From the NCBI GenBank assembly GCA_965216945.1, contig CBDCGU010000003.1, forward strand, positions 1,054,001 to 1,118,000: 64,000 nt of DNA, in the 5' to 3' direction. Under the pieces are notes generated by a model that saw only the letters and a program-made list of their open reading frames with translations, did not search any database and was not told the origin of the DNA. The stretch comes from DATHZQ01 sp965216945 (GTDB lineage Bacteria > Actinomycetota > Acidimicrobiia > Spongiisociales > UBA5794). How positions within the stretch are numbered: position 1 is the stretch's first letter; every line of letters starts with the position of its first letter. Positions 25,291 to 33,097 of the stretch are shown in pieces. The position numbers and the translations under genes were made by a program.

Positions 25291-26193
25291 TCACCACGAG
25301 AGCTCGGCACAACCCTCGTGGGTGTCGGGCTCGACCTGAACGGTGGCGTGGGCGACGCCGTGATCCTCGAGGACGCTCCTTGCCTCATCCAGGATCGGAT
25401 GTGAGTCCGTGCCCTCCCGGGTGACGAGATGGGCCGTGGCAACGTCCATCTCCGAGGTGAGGGTCCACACATGCACATCGTGGACTCCCGTCACCCCCGG
25501 AATGGCGGCGAGCTCGCCTCGCAGCCTCTGGAGGTCCAGCCCCTCCGGGGCGGCCTCGACCAGAACGTGCAGCGCACGCCATCCCAGTCGCCAGGCCCGG
25601 GGGAGGATGAAGACGCCGATCGCGGCACCCATCAGGGGATCGGCATACTGCCAGCCCGTCGTCAGCATGATCACCGCAGCCGCGATCACTCCGAGGGAGC
25701 CGACGAGATCGGCGAGCACCTCGAGAAACGCACCTTCCACGTTGAGCGACTCCTTCGCCCCCGTGCGGAGCAACCACCAGGCGACCACGTTGACGGCCAA
25801 CCCGAGTGCGGCCACGATCAGCATCGGTCCCGACAAGACGGCGGGCGGATCCTGCAGGCGCTGCACGGCCTCATACAGCACATATCCCGCCACGCCGAAG
25901 AGCAAGACGGCGTTGGCGAGGGCCGCCAGGATCTCCAGCCGGTACAGCCCGTACGTGCGACTCCCTTGCAGACTCGACCGGTTGGCGGCAGTGATGGCGG
26001 CAAGCGCCATTCCGAGCCCGAGGGCGTCTGTGGCCATGTGCCCGGCGTCGGACAGCAACGCCAGCGAGCCGGTGGCCAGGCCGGCGATGAACTCGACTGC
26101 CATGAAGACGACGACGAGCAGGAAGGCGATCGTGAGCGACCGGCGGTGGCGGGCGCCGGAACGGGCCAGCGGGTGGTGATGGTCGCCGCTCAT
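25291..26193 (-). CDS. Cation diffusion facilitator (CzcD/ZitB-like) metal efflux protein
   Basis: A 300-residue membrane protein with a His-rich N-terminus (GDHHHP), about six membrane helices and a C-terminal metallochaperone-like domain (GVTGVHDVHVWTLTSEM). Family members export Zn, Cd, Co or Mn in exchange for protons. Helix 2 has the usual metal-site residues (LSDAGHMATD with His52 and Asp56), but helix 5 reads E158-x3-D162 (LEVLAD) where H-x3-D (HVLGD) is usual, so metal choice may differ. It lies between coxG-like and coxS-like genes on the same strand, with only 18 bases to the former, so it may be part of the hydroxylase operon. Confidence 0.9.
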   Translation of the reverse strand: MSGDHHHPLARSGARHRRSLTIAFLLVVVFMAVEFIAGLATGSLALLSDAGHMATDALGLGMALAAITAANRSSLQGSRTYGLYRLEILAALANAVLLFGVAGYVLYEAVQRLQDPPAVLSGPMLIVAALGLAVNVVAWWLLRTGAKESLNVEGAFLEVLADLVGSLGVIAAAVIMLTTGWQYADPLMGAAIGVFILPRAWRLGWRALHVLVEAAPEGLDLQRLRGELAAIPGVTGVHDVHVWTLTSEMDVATAHLVTREGTDSHPILDEARSVLEDHGVAHATVQVEPDTHEGCAELSW

Positions 26194-26211
26194 GACTTCG
26201 TGGTGCCTGGG

Positions 26212-26790
26212 CTACTCCTGGCGCTTGTCGCTGCGGCCGACGAGTCGCTTGAAGAACTCCACGACCGTGGCAACGAGACTCGAGAGGAACAGCGAGATCC
26301 CCTCGACCTCCCCAGCCTCGACCTCGGCGGCCTCCTCGACCGTCTCCGCCGCCAGTTTGGTCTCGACACACGCCACGAACTCGCCGATGAGCCGGCTCGA
26401 CATCTCCTTGATCAGTCCGGTCCGCCCGAATTGTGCGGCCGCACCGGACAGAATGACGTCCGCATCGACGGTGATCCGGGTGCCGGCCTCGGTGGGCTCC
26501 ATGGCGTACTCCATCTTCACCTGACCGACGCTGCCGCCACGCTTGTCCATGCCCTTGCCCTTGACGGTGCCGGTATGGGTCGCGGCGTCGGATTCGACCG
26601 TTGCCTCGCCCTCGAAATTCGCCGTCATCGGACCGAGCTTGGCGCCGATGCTACCCGCGTAGACACCATCGCCCTTGTCCTCGGTCAGCTCGGCACCCGG
26701 GAGGCAGCGCGCCAGCTCTGGGACGTCCTGGAAGAGCGTCCACACCTGATCGACATCGCGGCCGACCTCGATGACCTCGGTGATCTTCAC
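26212..26790 (-). CDS. CoxG-family SRPBCC protein
   Basis: A 192-residue protein whose first 150 residues form an SRPBCC (START-like) domain: KITEVIEVGRDVDQVWTLFQ, then VPELARCLPGAE and LGPMTANFEGEATV, all typical of the CO dehydrogenase subunit G family. The C-terminus (ISLFLSSLVATVVEFFKRL) is an amphipathic or membrane-associated helix, as reported for CoxG, which recruits the enzyme to the membrane. The GTG at 26790 is chosen because AGGAGGAAAC precedes it. As the first gene of the coxG-CDF-coxS-coxL-coxM run it supports a linked role with the hydroxylase. Confidence 0.87.
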   Translation of the reverse strand: MKITEVIEVGRDVDQVWTLFQDVPELARCLPGAELTEDKGDGVYAGSIGAKLGPMTANFEGEATVESDAATHTGTVKGKGMDKRGGSVGQVKMEYAMEPTEAGTRITVDADVILSGAAAQFGRTGLIKEMSSRLIGEFVACVETKLAAETVEEAAEVEAGEVEGISLFLSSLVATVVEFFKRLVGRSDKRQE

Positions 26791-26880
26791 GTTTCCTCCT
26801 GGGCAGAAGCCGTTCGTCGCGACTCTACTGGTAGGCCGAAACGGCAGCTCCCCGCGGATTCGGATCGGGCGAAACCCGGC

Positions 26881-26886
26881 TACGGT
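26881..26886 (+). promoter_or_regulatory. -10 box TACGGT of the sulfotransferase gene
   Basis: TACGGT, then TGCCGCC (7 bases), then the GTG at 26894, without a ribosome-binding site: leaderless type. Confidence 0.55.
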
Positions 26887-26893
26887 TGCCGCC

Positions 26894-27754
26894 GTGAAGA
26901 AGCTCCCGACTCGGATCGTCGACCGTGTACGTGGTGCGATGCGTCTGGCGATACGGCGCGCCACCGCCGGATCGCGGCCCGGTCCGGACTTCATCCTCAT
27001 CGGAACTCAACGGGCCGGGACGACGAGCCTCTTCCGCGACCTCCGCAGCCATCCGCAGGTCGCCCCGCCCATCGTCAAGGAGATCCACTTCTACGACTAC
27101 AACCACGCCAAGGGCACTTCGTGGTACCACGCCCACTTCCCCACACAGGCGGAGCGCGACGAGGTCGCCGGTGCCGGTGGGCATTGCCTGTCCGGCGAGG
27201 CGACACCCAACTACCTGCGCCACCCGCATGCCGCACGGTGGGCCGCCGCAGAGTTGCCGGAGACCACCAAGTTCATCGTGACGCTGCGCAACCCGGTCGA
27301 CCGGGCGTTCAGCCACTGGAAGTTGATGACCCGGCTCGGCCTCGAGGAGCTCCCGTTCGCAGACGCCATCGCACGGGAGGCGGACCGCATCGGGCCCGAC
27401 TGGGAGCGCATGCAGCGCGACCCGCACCACCAGGCCCGCACCTACTTCCGGTACTCCTACGCCGCTCGGGGCCGGTACGCCGAGCAGCTCGAAGAGTGGT
27501 TCAAGCGCATCGACCGCAGCCGCATCCTCGTGGTCCGCACCGAAGACCACTACCAGCGTCCGGCGAAGACCTACGCCGACATCCTGGAGTTCCTCGAGCT
27601 GGGCGATTGGCAACCCGACCGGTTCTCGGAGATCCACGCCACGGCGACGAGCCGGCCGCCGACCGAGGTCGCCGACCGTCTGCGCACCGAGTTCGCCCCG
27701 CACAATCGCCGCCTCGCCGAACTCATGGAGCGCGACTTCGGATGGGACACGTGA
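26894..27754 (+). CDS. PAPS-dependent sulfotransferase family protein
   Basis: A 286-residue protein with both PAPS-binding motifs: the 5'-phosphosulfate loop FILIGTQRAGTTSLF (residues 33-47) and the 3'-phosphate motif VTLRNPVDRAFSHWKLM. It resembles heparan-sulfate-type (Sulfotransfer_1) enzymes, which transfer sulfate to hydroxyls of sugars or lipids. Acceptor unknown; bacterial relatives modify extracellular polysaccharide, glycolipid or small molecules. The GTG at 26894 fits the TACGGT-N7 spacing. It interrupts the two halves of the molybdenum hydroxylase locus and is on the opposite strand, so it is probably a separate unit. Confidence 0.88.
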   Translation: MKKLPTRIVDRVRGAMRLAIRRATAGSRPGPDFILIGTQRAGTTSLFRDLRSHPQVAPPIVKEIHFYDYNHAKGTSWYHAHFPTQAERDEVAGAGGHCLSGEATPNYLRHPHAARWAAAELPETTKFIVTLRNPVDRAFSHWKLMTRLGLEELPFADAIAREADRIGPDWERMQRDPHHQARTYFRYSYAARGRYAEQLEEWFKRIDRSRILVVRTEDHYQRPAKTYADILEFLELGDWQPDRFSEIHATATSRPPTEVADRLRTEFAPHNRRLAELMERDFGWDT

Positions 27755-27813
27755 CCGGGGGCGTCGAGCTCCGGTGAGGGCGAACTCGTACGGAACCGGT
27801 GGCAGCGGCGCCG

Positions 27814-27845
27814 GGCGGAGGCGCCCTACGGGCCCCCGCCCGTCA
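27814..27845. terminator. Imperfect GC-rich hairpin between convergent genes
   Basis: GGGCGGAGGCGCC and GGGCCCCCGCCC pair imperfectly around CTAC, in the gap between the sulfotransferase gene and the convergent phytase-like gene. It may terminate both transcripts. Confidence 0.4.
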
Positions 27846-27852
27846 CCGACCG

Positions 27853-28947
27853 TTACAGCTCCAAGGCAAACGCCAGGAACTGTGTGAACTGCCCGTTCGG
27901 ATTGAAGTTGTTGTCCGACACGATGATCAGCGGCGTACGGCCATCCGCCAGTGGTGGCGCCAGCGCAAGCCCCTCCAGGTTGTCGAGCGTGATCCCGAGA
28001 TCGGTCAGATCGAGAACCAGCTCCTTGCTCACGGGCATCGGCTCGTCGATCGCAAACATTCGCTTGACGTTGTCGGCATGCCGGGTGCTGATGTGATAGA
28101 GCCGGACGTTGTTGCCGACCCCGACCGAGAACGACCGCTCCAGAGCCAGGTAGGTGCCCCGGTCGTCGAGAGCCAGCAGCTCGACCAAGCCGTTCACCTT
28201 GAAGGCATCCGGCGGGACCGGAACATCGGTCACCGGCTCGTTCTCGTAGACATATTCGGCGATGGGACGCTTGGTGTGCGTGTTGTACACGAGGAGTCGC
28301 GAGGAGCTGCCAACGGCCAGATCCGCCGCCGGCCCATCCTGGAAGAGGGCGGCTTCGGTGGCGGTGGTGAGCTGAACACCGTTGGGCGAGATCGTGAGCG
28401 ACTCGAAGGCGGCGTTCTGCCGGATCCCCGCCGACCCATCGGCGGTCGGCAGGTACCAGGAGGGTACGAACAACTCGTCGAGCAAGTGGCCGCCGGTGGA
28501 ATATTCGTTGACGAACGGGTCCTGCAGCACGGCCGTGTCTCCCTCCGACGACACGTACAACGTCCCCTCATCGGTGAGGGCGATGCCCTCGGGGTCCAGC
28601 GACAGCGGCTCGTACGGCTGGCCGGAGCTGCTGCGCAGCGTGGTCTGTGAGAGGAACGTGACGTCCCCATCGTCGAGCGAGCCGTCGCTCACATCGATTG
28701 CGACCGTGTAGAAGCGGGCTGGTGCGATCTGGCTCCGATCGTCGGACAGGACGTGGTACACACCGTCGCCGGCGTCCCACGTGATGCCGGAGAGTCCGCC
28801 GACCTCGACACCCTCGAACAGGTATCCCGTTGGGAACGTGGCCTCCCCGATGAACTCGATTCCCTCGTGGCCGTCGGCGCCTGTCGCCGGTGCAGCCACG
28901 CCCACCACCATGATGAGACCTGCGAACACGATCGCGAGCCGCCGCAT
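27853..28947 (-). CDS. Secreted esterase-like-activity-of-phytase family protein
   Basis: A 364-residue protein with a signal peptide (RRLAIVFAGLIMVVGVAAPATG) and a beta-propeller-like body: GEATFPTGY, GGLSGITWDAGDGVYHVLSDDR, PEGIALTDEGTLYVSSEGD, and DNLEGLALAP with a final FLAFAL. The alternating G-L-S-G-I and P-E-G-I/L-E-G-L motifs typify the PF13449 esterase-like/phytase group. Activity on phytate is not established for most members. The ATG at 28947 follows GGGAGAG; a GTG at 28950 adds one residue. It is probably exported, but no neighbouring gene points to a function. Confidence 0.82.
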   Translation of the reverse strand: MRRLAIVFAGLIMVVGVAAPATGADGHEGIEFIGEATFPTGYLFEGVEVGGLSGITWDAGDGVYHVLSDDRSQIAPARFYTVAIDVSDGSLDDGDVTFLSQTTLRSSSGQPYEPLSLDPEGIALTDEGTLYVSSEGDTAVLQDPFVNEYSTGGHLLDELFVPSWYLPTADGSAGIRQNAAFESLTISPNGVQLTTATEAALFQDGPAADLAVGSSSRLLVYNTHTKRPIAEYVYENEPVTDVPVPPDAFKVNGLVELLALDDRGTYLALERSFSVGVGNNVRLYHISTRHADNVKRMFAIDEPMPVSKELVLDLTDLGITLDNLEGLALAPPLADGRTPLIIVSDNNFNPNGQFTQFLAFALEL

Positions 28948-29028
28948 CACTCTCTCCCTTGATCGACGCTGCCCTGCAAAACCTACAGAAGCGCCGGCGA
29001 CGTTGTGCGGGGCCGCGACGTGGTCAGG

Positions 29029-29814
29029 TCAGACCGTGCCCTCCTCGGCGCCACGCTGGGCATGGATACGGCCCTCGACACCACGCAACGAGAGTCCCGT
29101 CCCGACGCCATAACGGGCCTGGACCATCTCGGCGAGAATCGAGACGGCGACCTCGGCCGGATGCTCGGCCCCGATGTCGATTCCGATCGGGGCATGGATG
29201 GCGGCGATCTCCTCGTCGCTCCACCCGGCGAGGCTGAGCCGCTCGGCCCGCGCCCGCGCCGTGCGACGGCTCCCCAACGCACCCAGATAGCGGACCGGAG
29301 CCTTGTGCACCGCGGCGAACACCGGGTCCTCGAACCGGGCGTCGTGGCTCAGCAGGACGACGTAGGTCCGGCCATCCGGTTCGATCTCTGCAAACGCCTC
29401 CTCGGGCCAGGCAACGATGAGCTGGTCCACAGTCGGGAATCGTTCCACGGTCGCCCACGTCTTCCGGGCGTCCGCGACGATCACTTGGTACCCGAGCTCC
29501 GGCGCCATCGCCGCCAGGGATTGGGCGATGTGGCCGGCGCCGAAGATCAGGAGCCGGGGCTGCGGCGCAACTGTCTCGATGAACACCTCACGATCGCCGT
29601 ACTGAAGGGTGCGACTCTGCTCGTGCGCCGTCAGCTCTTCTGCGTCGGCGAGGACGTCCGCTGCGATGTCTCCCGGCAGCTCGCCTGCGACAAACCCGGT
29701 CCCGTCCTCGATGGCCGCCTTGGCTCCGATGTCGGGACCGCTGACGACCGTTGCGACGGCGCCCAGCCGCTCGAGCTCCTCGAGCATGCGCATGGCGGCG
29801 ATGACATCGCTCAC
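29029..29814 (-). CDS. XdhC-family protein (C-terminal Rossmann portion, CoxF-like)
   Basis: About 261 residues. The central part LLIFGAGHIAQSLAAMAPELG is the XdhC Rossmann motif, followed by VIVADARKTWATVERFP and YVVLLSHD, then PVRYLGALGSRRT. XdhC-type proteins bind the molybdenum cofactor, aid its sulfuration and insert it into xanthine-oxidase-family enzymes. Here the usual N-terminal XdhC/CoxI domain is encoded separately by the gene just upstream, whose stop overlaps this GTG (29814) as GTGA. The two products likely work together in maturing the hydroxylase encoded at 21.4-25.2 kb. Confidence 0.88.
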   Translation of the reverse strand: MSDVIAAMRMLEELERLGAVATVVSGPDIGAKAAIEDGTGFVAGELPGDIAADVLADAEELTAHEQSRTLQYGDREVFIETVAPQPRLLIFGAGHIAQSLAAMAPELGYQVIVADARKTWATVERFPTVDQLIVAWPEEAFAEIEPDGRTYVVLLSHDARFEDPVFAAVHKAPVRYLGALGSRRTARARAERLSLAGWSDEEIAAIHAPIGIDIGAEHPAEVAVSILAEMVQARYGVGTGLSLRGVEGRIHAQRGAEEGTV

Positions 29815-30119
29815 CACTTCTCGATGAACACCTGAATCGTGCCGCCGCACGTGAGCCCCACCTCGAACGCGTCATCGTCGGCGATCCCATAGGTCACGAG
29901 CTTCGGCTCTCCCGTCGCGAGGACCTCGGCCGCGTGCAATGCCACGTCACTCTCGACGCAGCCGCCGCTGACGCTGCCCTCCATGTCGCCCGTCGAGGAG
30001 ACGAGGAACTTCGCTCCCTCGGGCCGCGGCGCCGAGCCTTTCACCCGCACGACGGTGGCAACCGCCACGGCCTTGCCTTCGGAGGTCCAGCGATCGTAGA
30101 TGTCGAGCTCTGCAGTCAC
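29811..30119 (-). CDS. XdhC/CoxI N-terminal domain protein
   Basis: A 102-residue protein made only of the XdhC/CoxI N-terminal domain: VAVATVVRVKGSAPRPEGAK, then GSVSGGCVESDVALHAAEVL and GLTCGGTIQVFIEKW, with the conserved G-S-x-P-R, G-G-C and C-G-G motifs. The cysteines are thought to take part in handling the molybdenum cofactor. It is coupled at both ends: its GTG (30119) overlaps the coxE-like stop and its stop overlaps the XdhC Rossmann gene. Split XdhC proteins are known in cox clusters, where CoxF/CoxI halves are separate. Confidence 0.88.
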   Translation of the reverse strand: MTAELDIYDRWTSEGKAVAVATVVRVKGSAPRPEGAKFLVSSTGDMEGSVSGGCVESDVALHAAEVLATGEPKLVTYGIADDDAFEVGLTCGGTIQVFIEKW

Positions 30120-31285
30120 AGTCGTGCCCCTCTCCGGGAGGGTATTGACTCTAGAAGCCGCACGACCGAACGTAGGTCGGCGAGACTGCCGGCCGGCAGA
30201 AAGTCGTCGACGTACGGCAGCACGGTCCGCATGCCGCGGGTCTCGGGGGCAAAGCCCACCCGGCCGGCCAGTGGATTCAGCCACACCACACGATGCAGTG
30301 ACCGGCTCAGCCGCGCCATCTCCCGATCGAGAAGCTCTGCATCCCCGGTGTCCCAGCCGTCCGAGATGAGCAACCCGATGGCTCCTCCCCGGGTGACGCG
30401 GCGGCTCCACTCGCGGTTGAACACCTCGAGTGCCTCCCCGATGCGCGTTCCACTTGACCAGTCATCCACGCGGCGGCCGACCTGGCTCAGAGCATGGGAA
30501 GGGTTGCGCAGCCGCATCTCGCGGGTGATCCGGCTCAGGTGCGTTGCGAACACGAAGGACTCGACACGACCCAATCGGCCTTGCGCCGCGTGGATGAAGT
30601 ACAGAAACAGCTCCGTGTAGCGCTCCATCGAACCACTGATGTCGGCAATCACGACGAGCGGGCGCCGGCGGTTGCGCCGCTCCGCCATGGACAGGGGCAC
30701 GAGATCACCTTTGGGGCCGGTGACGTGGCGCAACGTTCGGCGCAGGTCGGGACGCGTGCCGCTGCGGCCGGCGACCCAGCGGCGCGACGGCGCATCCGCC
30801 GGGCGCCACGCCATCCGATCGATCAGCCGCCGCACCTGTTCCAGCTCTCGCTGGCTCAGCTCACCGAAGTCGCGATGGCTCAGCCGCTCCAGGTAGGAGC
30901 CCCCGGCGATCTCGCCAACCTCCGCGATGTCGCTCTCGGCCGATGCTGCGGTGGTCGGCGCCAGCACCGGCGCCCGGCTGCGGGCCAACGGTCGGTCGGG
31001 CAGCTCTGGCGGAGAGCCCAGGGCGATCTCCGGAGGCCGGCCACGCCCGGACCCGAAGAACAGGTCGAAGGCCTCGTCGAATTGGTCGATCTGCGAGGGG
31101 CGGGTGATGACGCTCGCCCGCATACCGAGGTACAGATCGGTGCGGTCGTCGAGGCCGACCGCCGCGATCACTCCCGCCAGCTCGCCGGCCGTACCCGGTC
31201 CTACCTGCAACCCGAGGGTGCGCAGATAGCGAACGAAATGCACGAGGTTGAGCGCAAACGCTTGCCCGCTGCCCGCCGCCGTCAT
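30116..31285 (-). CDS. VWA domain protein, CoxE type
   Basis: A 389-residue cytoplasmic protein. The C-terminal half is a von Willebrand A domain with the metal site D-I-S-G-S-M (VVIADISGSMERYTELF) and a later GTRIGEALEVFNREW. The N-terminal half (FVRYLRTLGLQVGPGTAGEL) is the helical region typical of CoxE. It partners with the MoxR ATPase encoded upstream (ATGA overlap) to remodel the immature hydroxylase; in Oligotropha the CoxD/CoxE pair is needed to assemble the Cu/Mo centre or its sulfur ligand. Here the target is presumably the form II enzyme. Confidence 0.9.
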   Translation of the reverse strand: MTAAGSGQAFALNLVHFVRYLRTLGLQVGPGTAGELAGVIAAVGLDDRTDLYLGMRASVITRPSQIDQFDEAFDLFFGSGRGRPPEIALGSPPELPDRPLARSRAPVLAPTTAASAESDIAEVGEIAGGSYLERLSHRDFGELSQRELEQVRRLIDRMAWRPADAPSRRWVAGRSGTRPDLRRTLRHVTGPKGDLVPLSMAERRNRRRPLVVIADISGSMERYTELFLYFIHAAQGRLGRVESFVFATHLSRITREMRLRNPSHALSQVGRRVDDWSSGTRIGEALEVFNREWSRRVTRGGAIGLLISDGWDTGDAELLDREMARLSRSLHRVVWLNPLAGRVGFAPETRGMRTVLPYVDDFLPAGSLADLRSVVRLLESIPSRRGARL

Positions 31286-32172
31286 CCCGCGGCAGAGCCT
31301 ATGAGCCCTTCGACACCGAGCTCCCTCACCCGAGCGATGTCCTCCTGGTATTTCAGCACCACACCCAACGTGTCGTCCACGTCCGGCGGCGTGAGCGCAT
31401 CCTTGCCGAGCACCGTGAGCGCGGCTGCCCAATCGAGCGTCTCCGCGACACCGGGCGGCTTGAAGAGATCGAGGCCACGCAAGCGGCCCATCGTTGCGGC
31501 GAGCTGCCCCGCCAGCTGGTCGGGCAACTCCGGAGCCTTCCTTCGCAGGATCGCCACCTCACGCTCATAGGTCGGATAGTCGATCCAGTGGTAGATACAG
31601 CGTCGCTTCAACGCATCGTGGATCTCACGTGTCCGGTTGGACGTGATGACCACCACCGGGGGCACGATGGCTCGCACCGTTTCGACTTCGGGGATCGTCA
31701 CCTGAAAGTCGGAGAGCAGCTCGAGCAGGTAGGCCTCGAACTCCTCGTCGGCCCGGTCGAGCTCGTCGATCAACAACACCGACTGCTCCCCCGCCGCACC
31801 GGATTCGATCGCACGGAGCAAGGGGCGGGCGACCAGGTAGTCACGGGACATGATGTCGTGAACGTCAGGGTGCGATCCGTCCTGACGCGCTTCGATGAGG
31901 CGGATGGCGAGCATCTGCCTGGCGTAGTCCCACTCGTAGAGGGCCTGCGCCACGTCGAGACCTTCATAGCACTGGAGGCGGATGAGGTCCTCGCCGAGGA
32001 TGGCGGCCAGGGTCTTGGCCACCTCGGTCTTGCCGACCCCGGCCTCGCCCTCCAAAAACAGGGGCCGTTGCAGCTGCAGCGCCAGGTGGATCGCCACCAC
32101 GAGCGAGCGGTCGGCTACGTAGTGCTGCTCGCTGAGGGCGGCCTCGACGTCATCGAGTGTCTTGGGGATCAC
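31282..32172 (-). CDS. MoxR-family AAA+ ATPase, CoxD type
   Basis: A 296-residue AAA+ protein with Walker A (FLEGEAGVGKTEVAKTLA), Walker B (VLLIDELDRADEEFEAYLLE) and sensor 1 (VVVITSNRTREIHDALKRRC). This matches MoxR/CoxD chaperones. It is the first gene of the four-gene maturation operon moxR-coxE-xdhC N-coxF-like. The GTG at 32172 is favoured by a TACCCT box 7 bases upstream; a longer in-frame start at 32247 would run into the promoter area and the cytochrome gene. Its ATPase would drive VWA-linked remodelling of the molybdenum enzyme. Confidence 0.9.
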   Translation of the reverse strand: MIPKTLDDVEAALSEQHYVADRSLVVAIHLALQLQRPLFLEGEAGVGKTEVAKTLAAILGEDLIRLQCYEGLDVAQALYEWDYARQMLAIRLIEARQDGSHPDVHDIMSRDYLVARPLLRAIESGAAGEQSVLLIDELDRADEEFEAYLLELLSDFQVTIPEVETVRAIVPPVVVITSNRTREIHDALKRRCIYHWIDYPTYEREVAILRRKAPELPDQLAGQLAATMGRLRGLDLFKPPGVAETLDWAAALTVLGKDALTPPDVDDTLGVVLKYQEDIARVRELGVEGLIGSAAG

Positions 32173-32179
32173 GATGGCG

Positions 32180-32185
32180 AGGGTA
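32180..32185 (-). promoter_or_regulatory. -10 box TACCCT of the moxR-coxE-xdhC operon
   Basis: TACCCT on the minus strand, then CGCCATC (7 bases), then the GTG at 32172. Confidence 0.45.
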
Positions 32186-32225
32186 ATACCCCGGCACCAT
32201 CCAGCCGCCCGACCGTCCGTTTCCG

Positions 32226-32570
32226 TCAAGCCCCGGCCGTCAGCCACTCGACGAGCGCATCGATCTCGGTCTCCCGCAATGCGATCGTCGGCATGACGTC
32301 CGGGAACCCCGTCCTGATCTCGGCTTGGGGATCGAGAATGCTGCGGCGCACCTCGGCAGGGGTGCGGTCGAGCTGGCGAAGATCAGGTCCGACGGGGGAT
32401 TCCGACCGGACGCCGGGCCCGTGATGGCAGCCGACGCATCCCTTGGCGGCGAACACGCGAGCGGCGTCGATCGGCGGTGGCGTCTCCGCCGACTCTCGCC
32501 CGGGCGACAGCATGGCGGACAGGACGAGGGCGACACCAACGGCGACGAGTACGAGCCCTCCGACTCGCAC
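32226..32570 (-). CDS. Membrane-anchored c-type cytochrome
   Basis: A 114-residue protein: an uncleaved or cleaved N-terminal hydrophobic segment (GGLVLVAVGVALVLSAML), then a single class I cytochrome c domain with heme site CVGCH (residues 45-49 region) and a distal Met in VMPTIAL. It would carry electrons outside the membrane. The GTG at 32570 is set by GAGGA 5 bases upstream. It follows the small membrane protein gene by 7 bases on the same strand, so the two are co-transcribed. Partner oxidase or dehydrogenase is unknown; the molybdenum enzyme is cytoplasmic, so a direct link is not obvious. Confidence 0.87.
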   Translation of the reverse strand: MRVGGLVLVAVGVALVLSAMLSPGRESAETPPPIDAARVFAAKGCVGCHHGPGVRSESPVGPDLRQLDRTPAEVRRSILDPQAEIRTGFPDVMPTIALRETEIDALVEWLTAGA

Positions 32571-32577
32571 TATGTCC

Positions 32578-33060
32578 TCATGGGTTCTGGGCCGTCAAGG
32601 TCTGCGGACGCCGCGCCAGCAGCAGGAGCGCCGCCCCGAGCACGATGGCGCCGATTCCCGCACCGAGCTGGGGCAGCCGACTGGGCGCAGGGGCGGCTGG
32701 AGCGGATGTCGGCAGCGTCCCCAGTTCGACGGTGGCGAACCAACCCGGCTGGATCGACCATGTCCACGTCCCGGTGGCCGGCACCGTCACGCCGGCAACC
32801 CATTGGGTGCCTCGCAGCGTTGCGGGAAACACGAGCCGGTCACCCTCCGCCGAGTGCAGCACGATTGCGACGTCCTCGAGGTCGGTGGCGAGCCGCACAC
32901 CGTGCTGACGCACCTCGAACACGACCTCGTGGGTCTCGCCTCGAACGAACTGGTCGGGCATGTCGACGATGGTCGTCACGGCCCAACCACCCGCCCAAGC
33001 CGGTCCGGACACGGTGAGAGGACCGGCGAGAAGCAAAAAGACAACGATGCATCGGCGCAT
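32578..33060 (-). CDS. Exported FixH/YtkA-like protein with C-terminal membrane helix
   Basis: A 160-residue protein with a signal peptide (RRCIVVFLLLAGPLTVSGPAWA), a beta-sandwich-like domain (GGWAVTTIVDMPDQFVRG, then FEVRQHGVRLATDLEDVAIV and GTWTWSIQPGWF) and a C-terminal helix (LGAGIGAIVLGAALLLLA). Similar short domains, loosely FixH/YtkA-like, occur with cytochromes and copper proteins. It is coupled to a downstream cytochrome c gene. The ATG at 33060 follows AGGAGGTG by 3-5 bases. Function is not known; no metal-binding Met/His cluster stands out. Confidence 0.7.
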   Translation of the reverse strand: MRRCIVVFLLLAGPLTVSGPAWAGGWAVTTIVDMPDQFVRGETHEVVFEVRQHGVRLATDLEDVAIVLHSAEGDRLVFPATLRGTQWVAGVTVPATGTWTWSIQPGWFATVELGTLPTSAPAAPAPSRLPQLGAGIGAIVLGAALLLLARRPQTLTAQNP

Positions 33061-33097
33061 GAACACCTCCTCTGGCGTTCCTACACCGCACAGGCGC

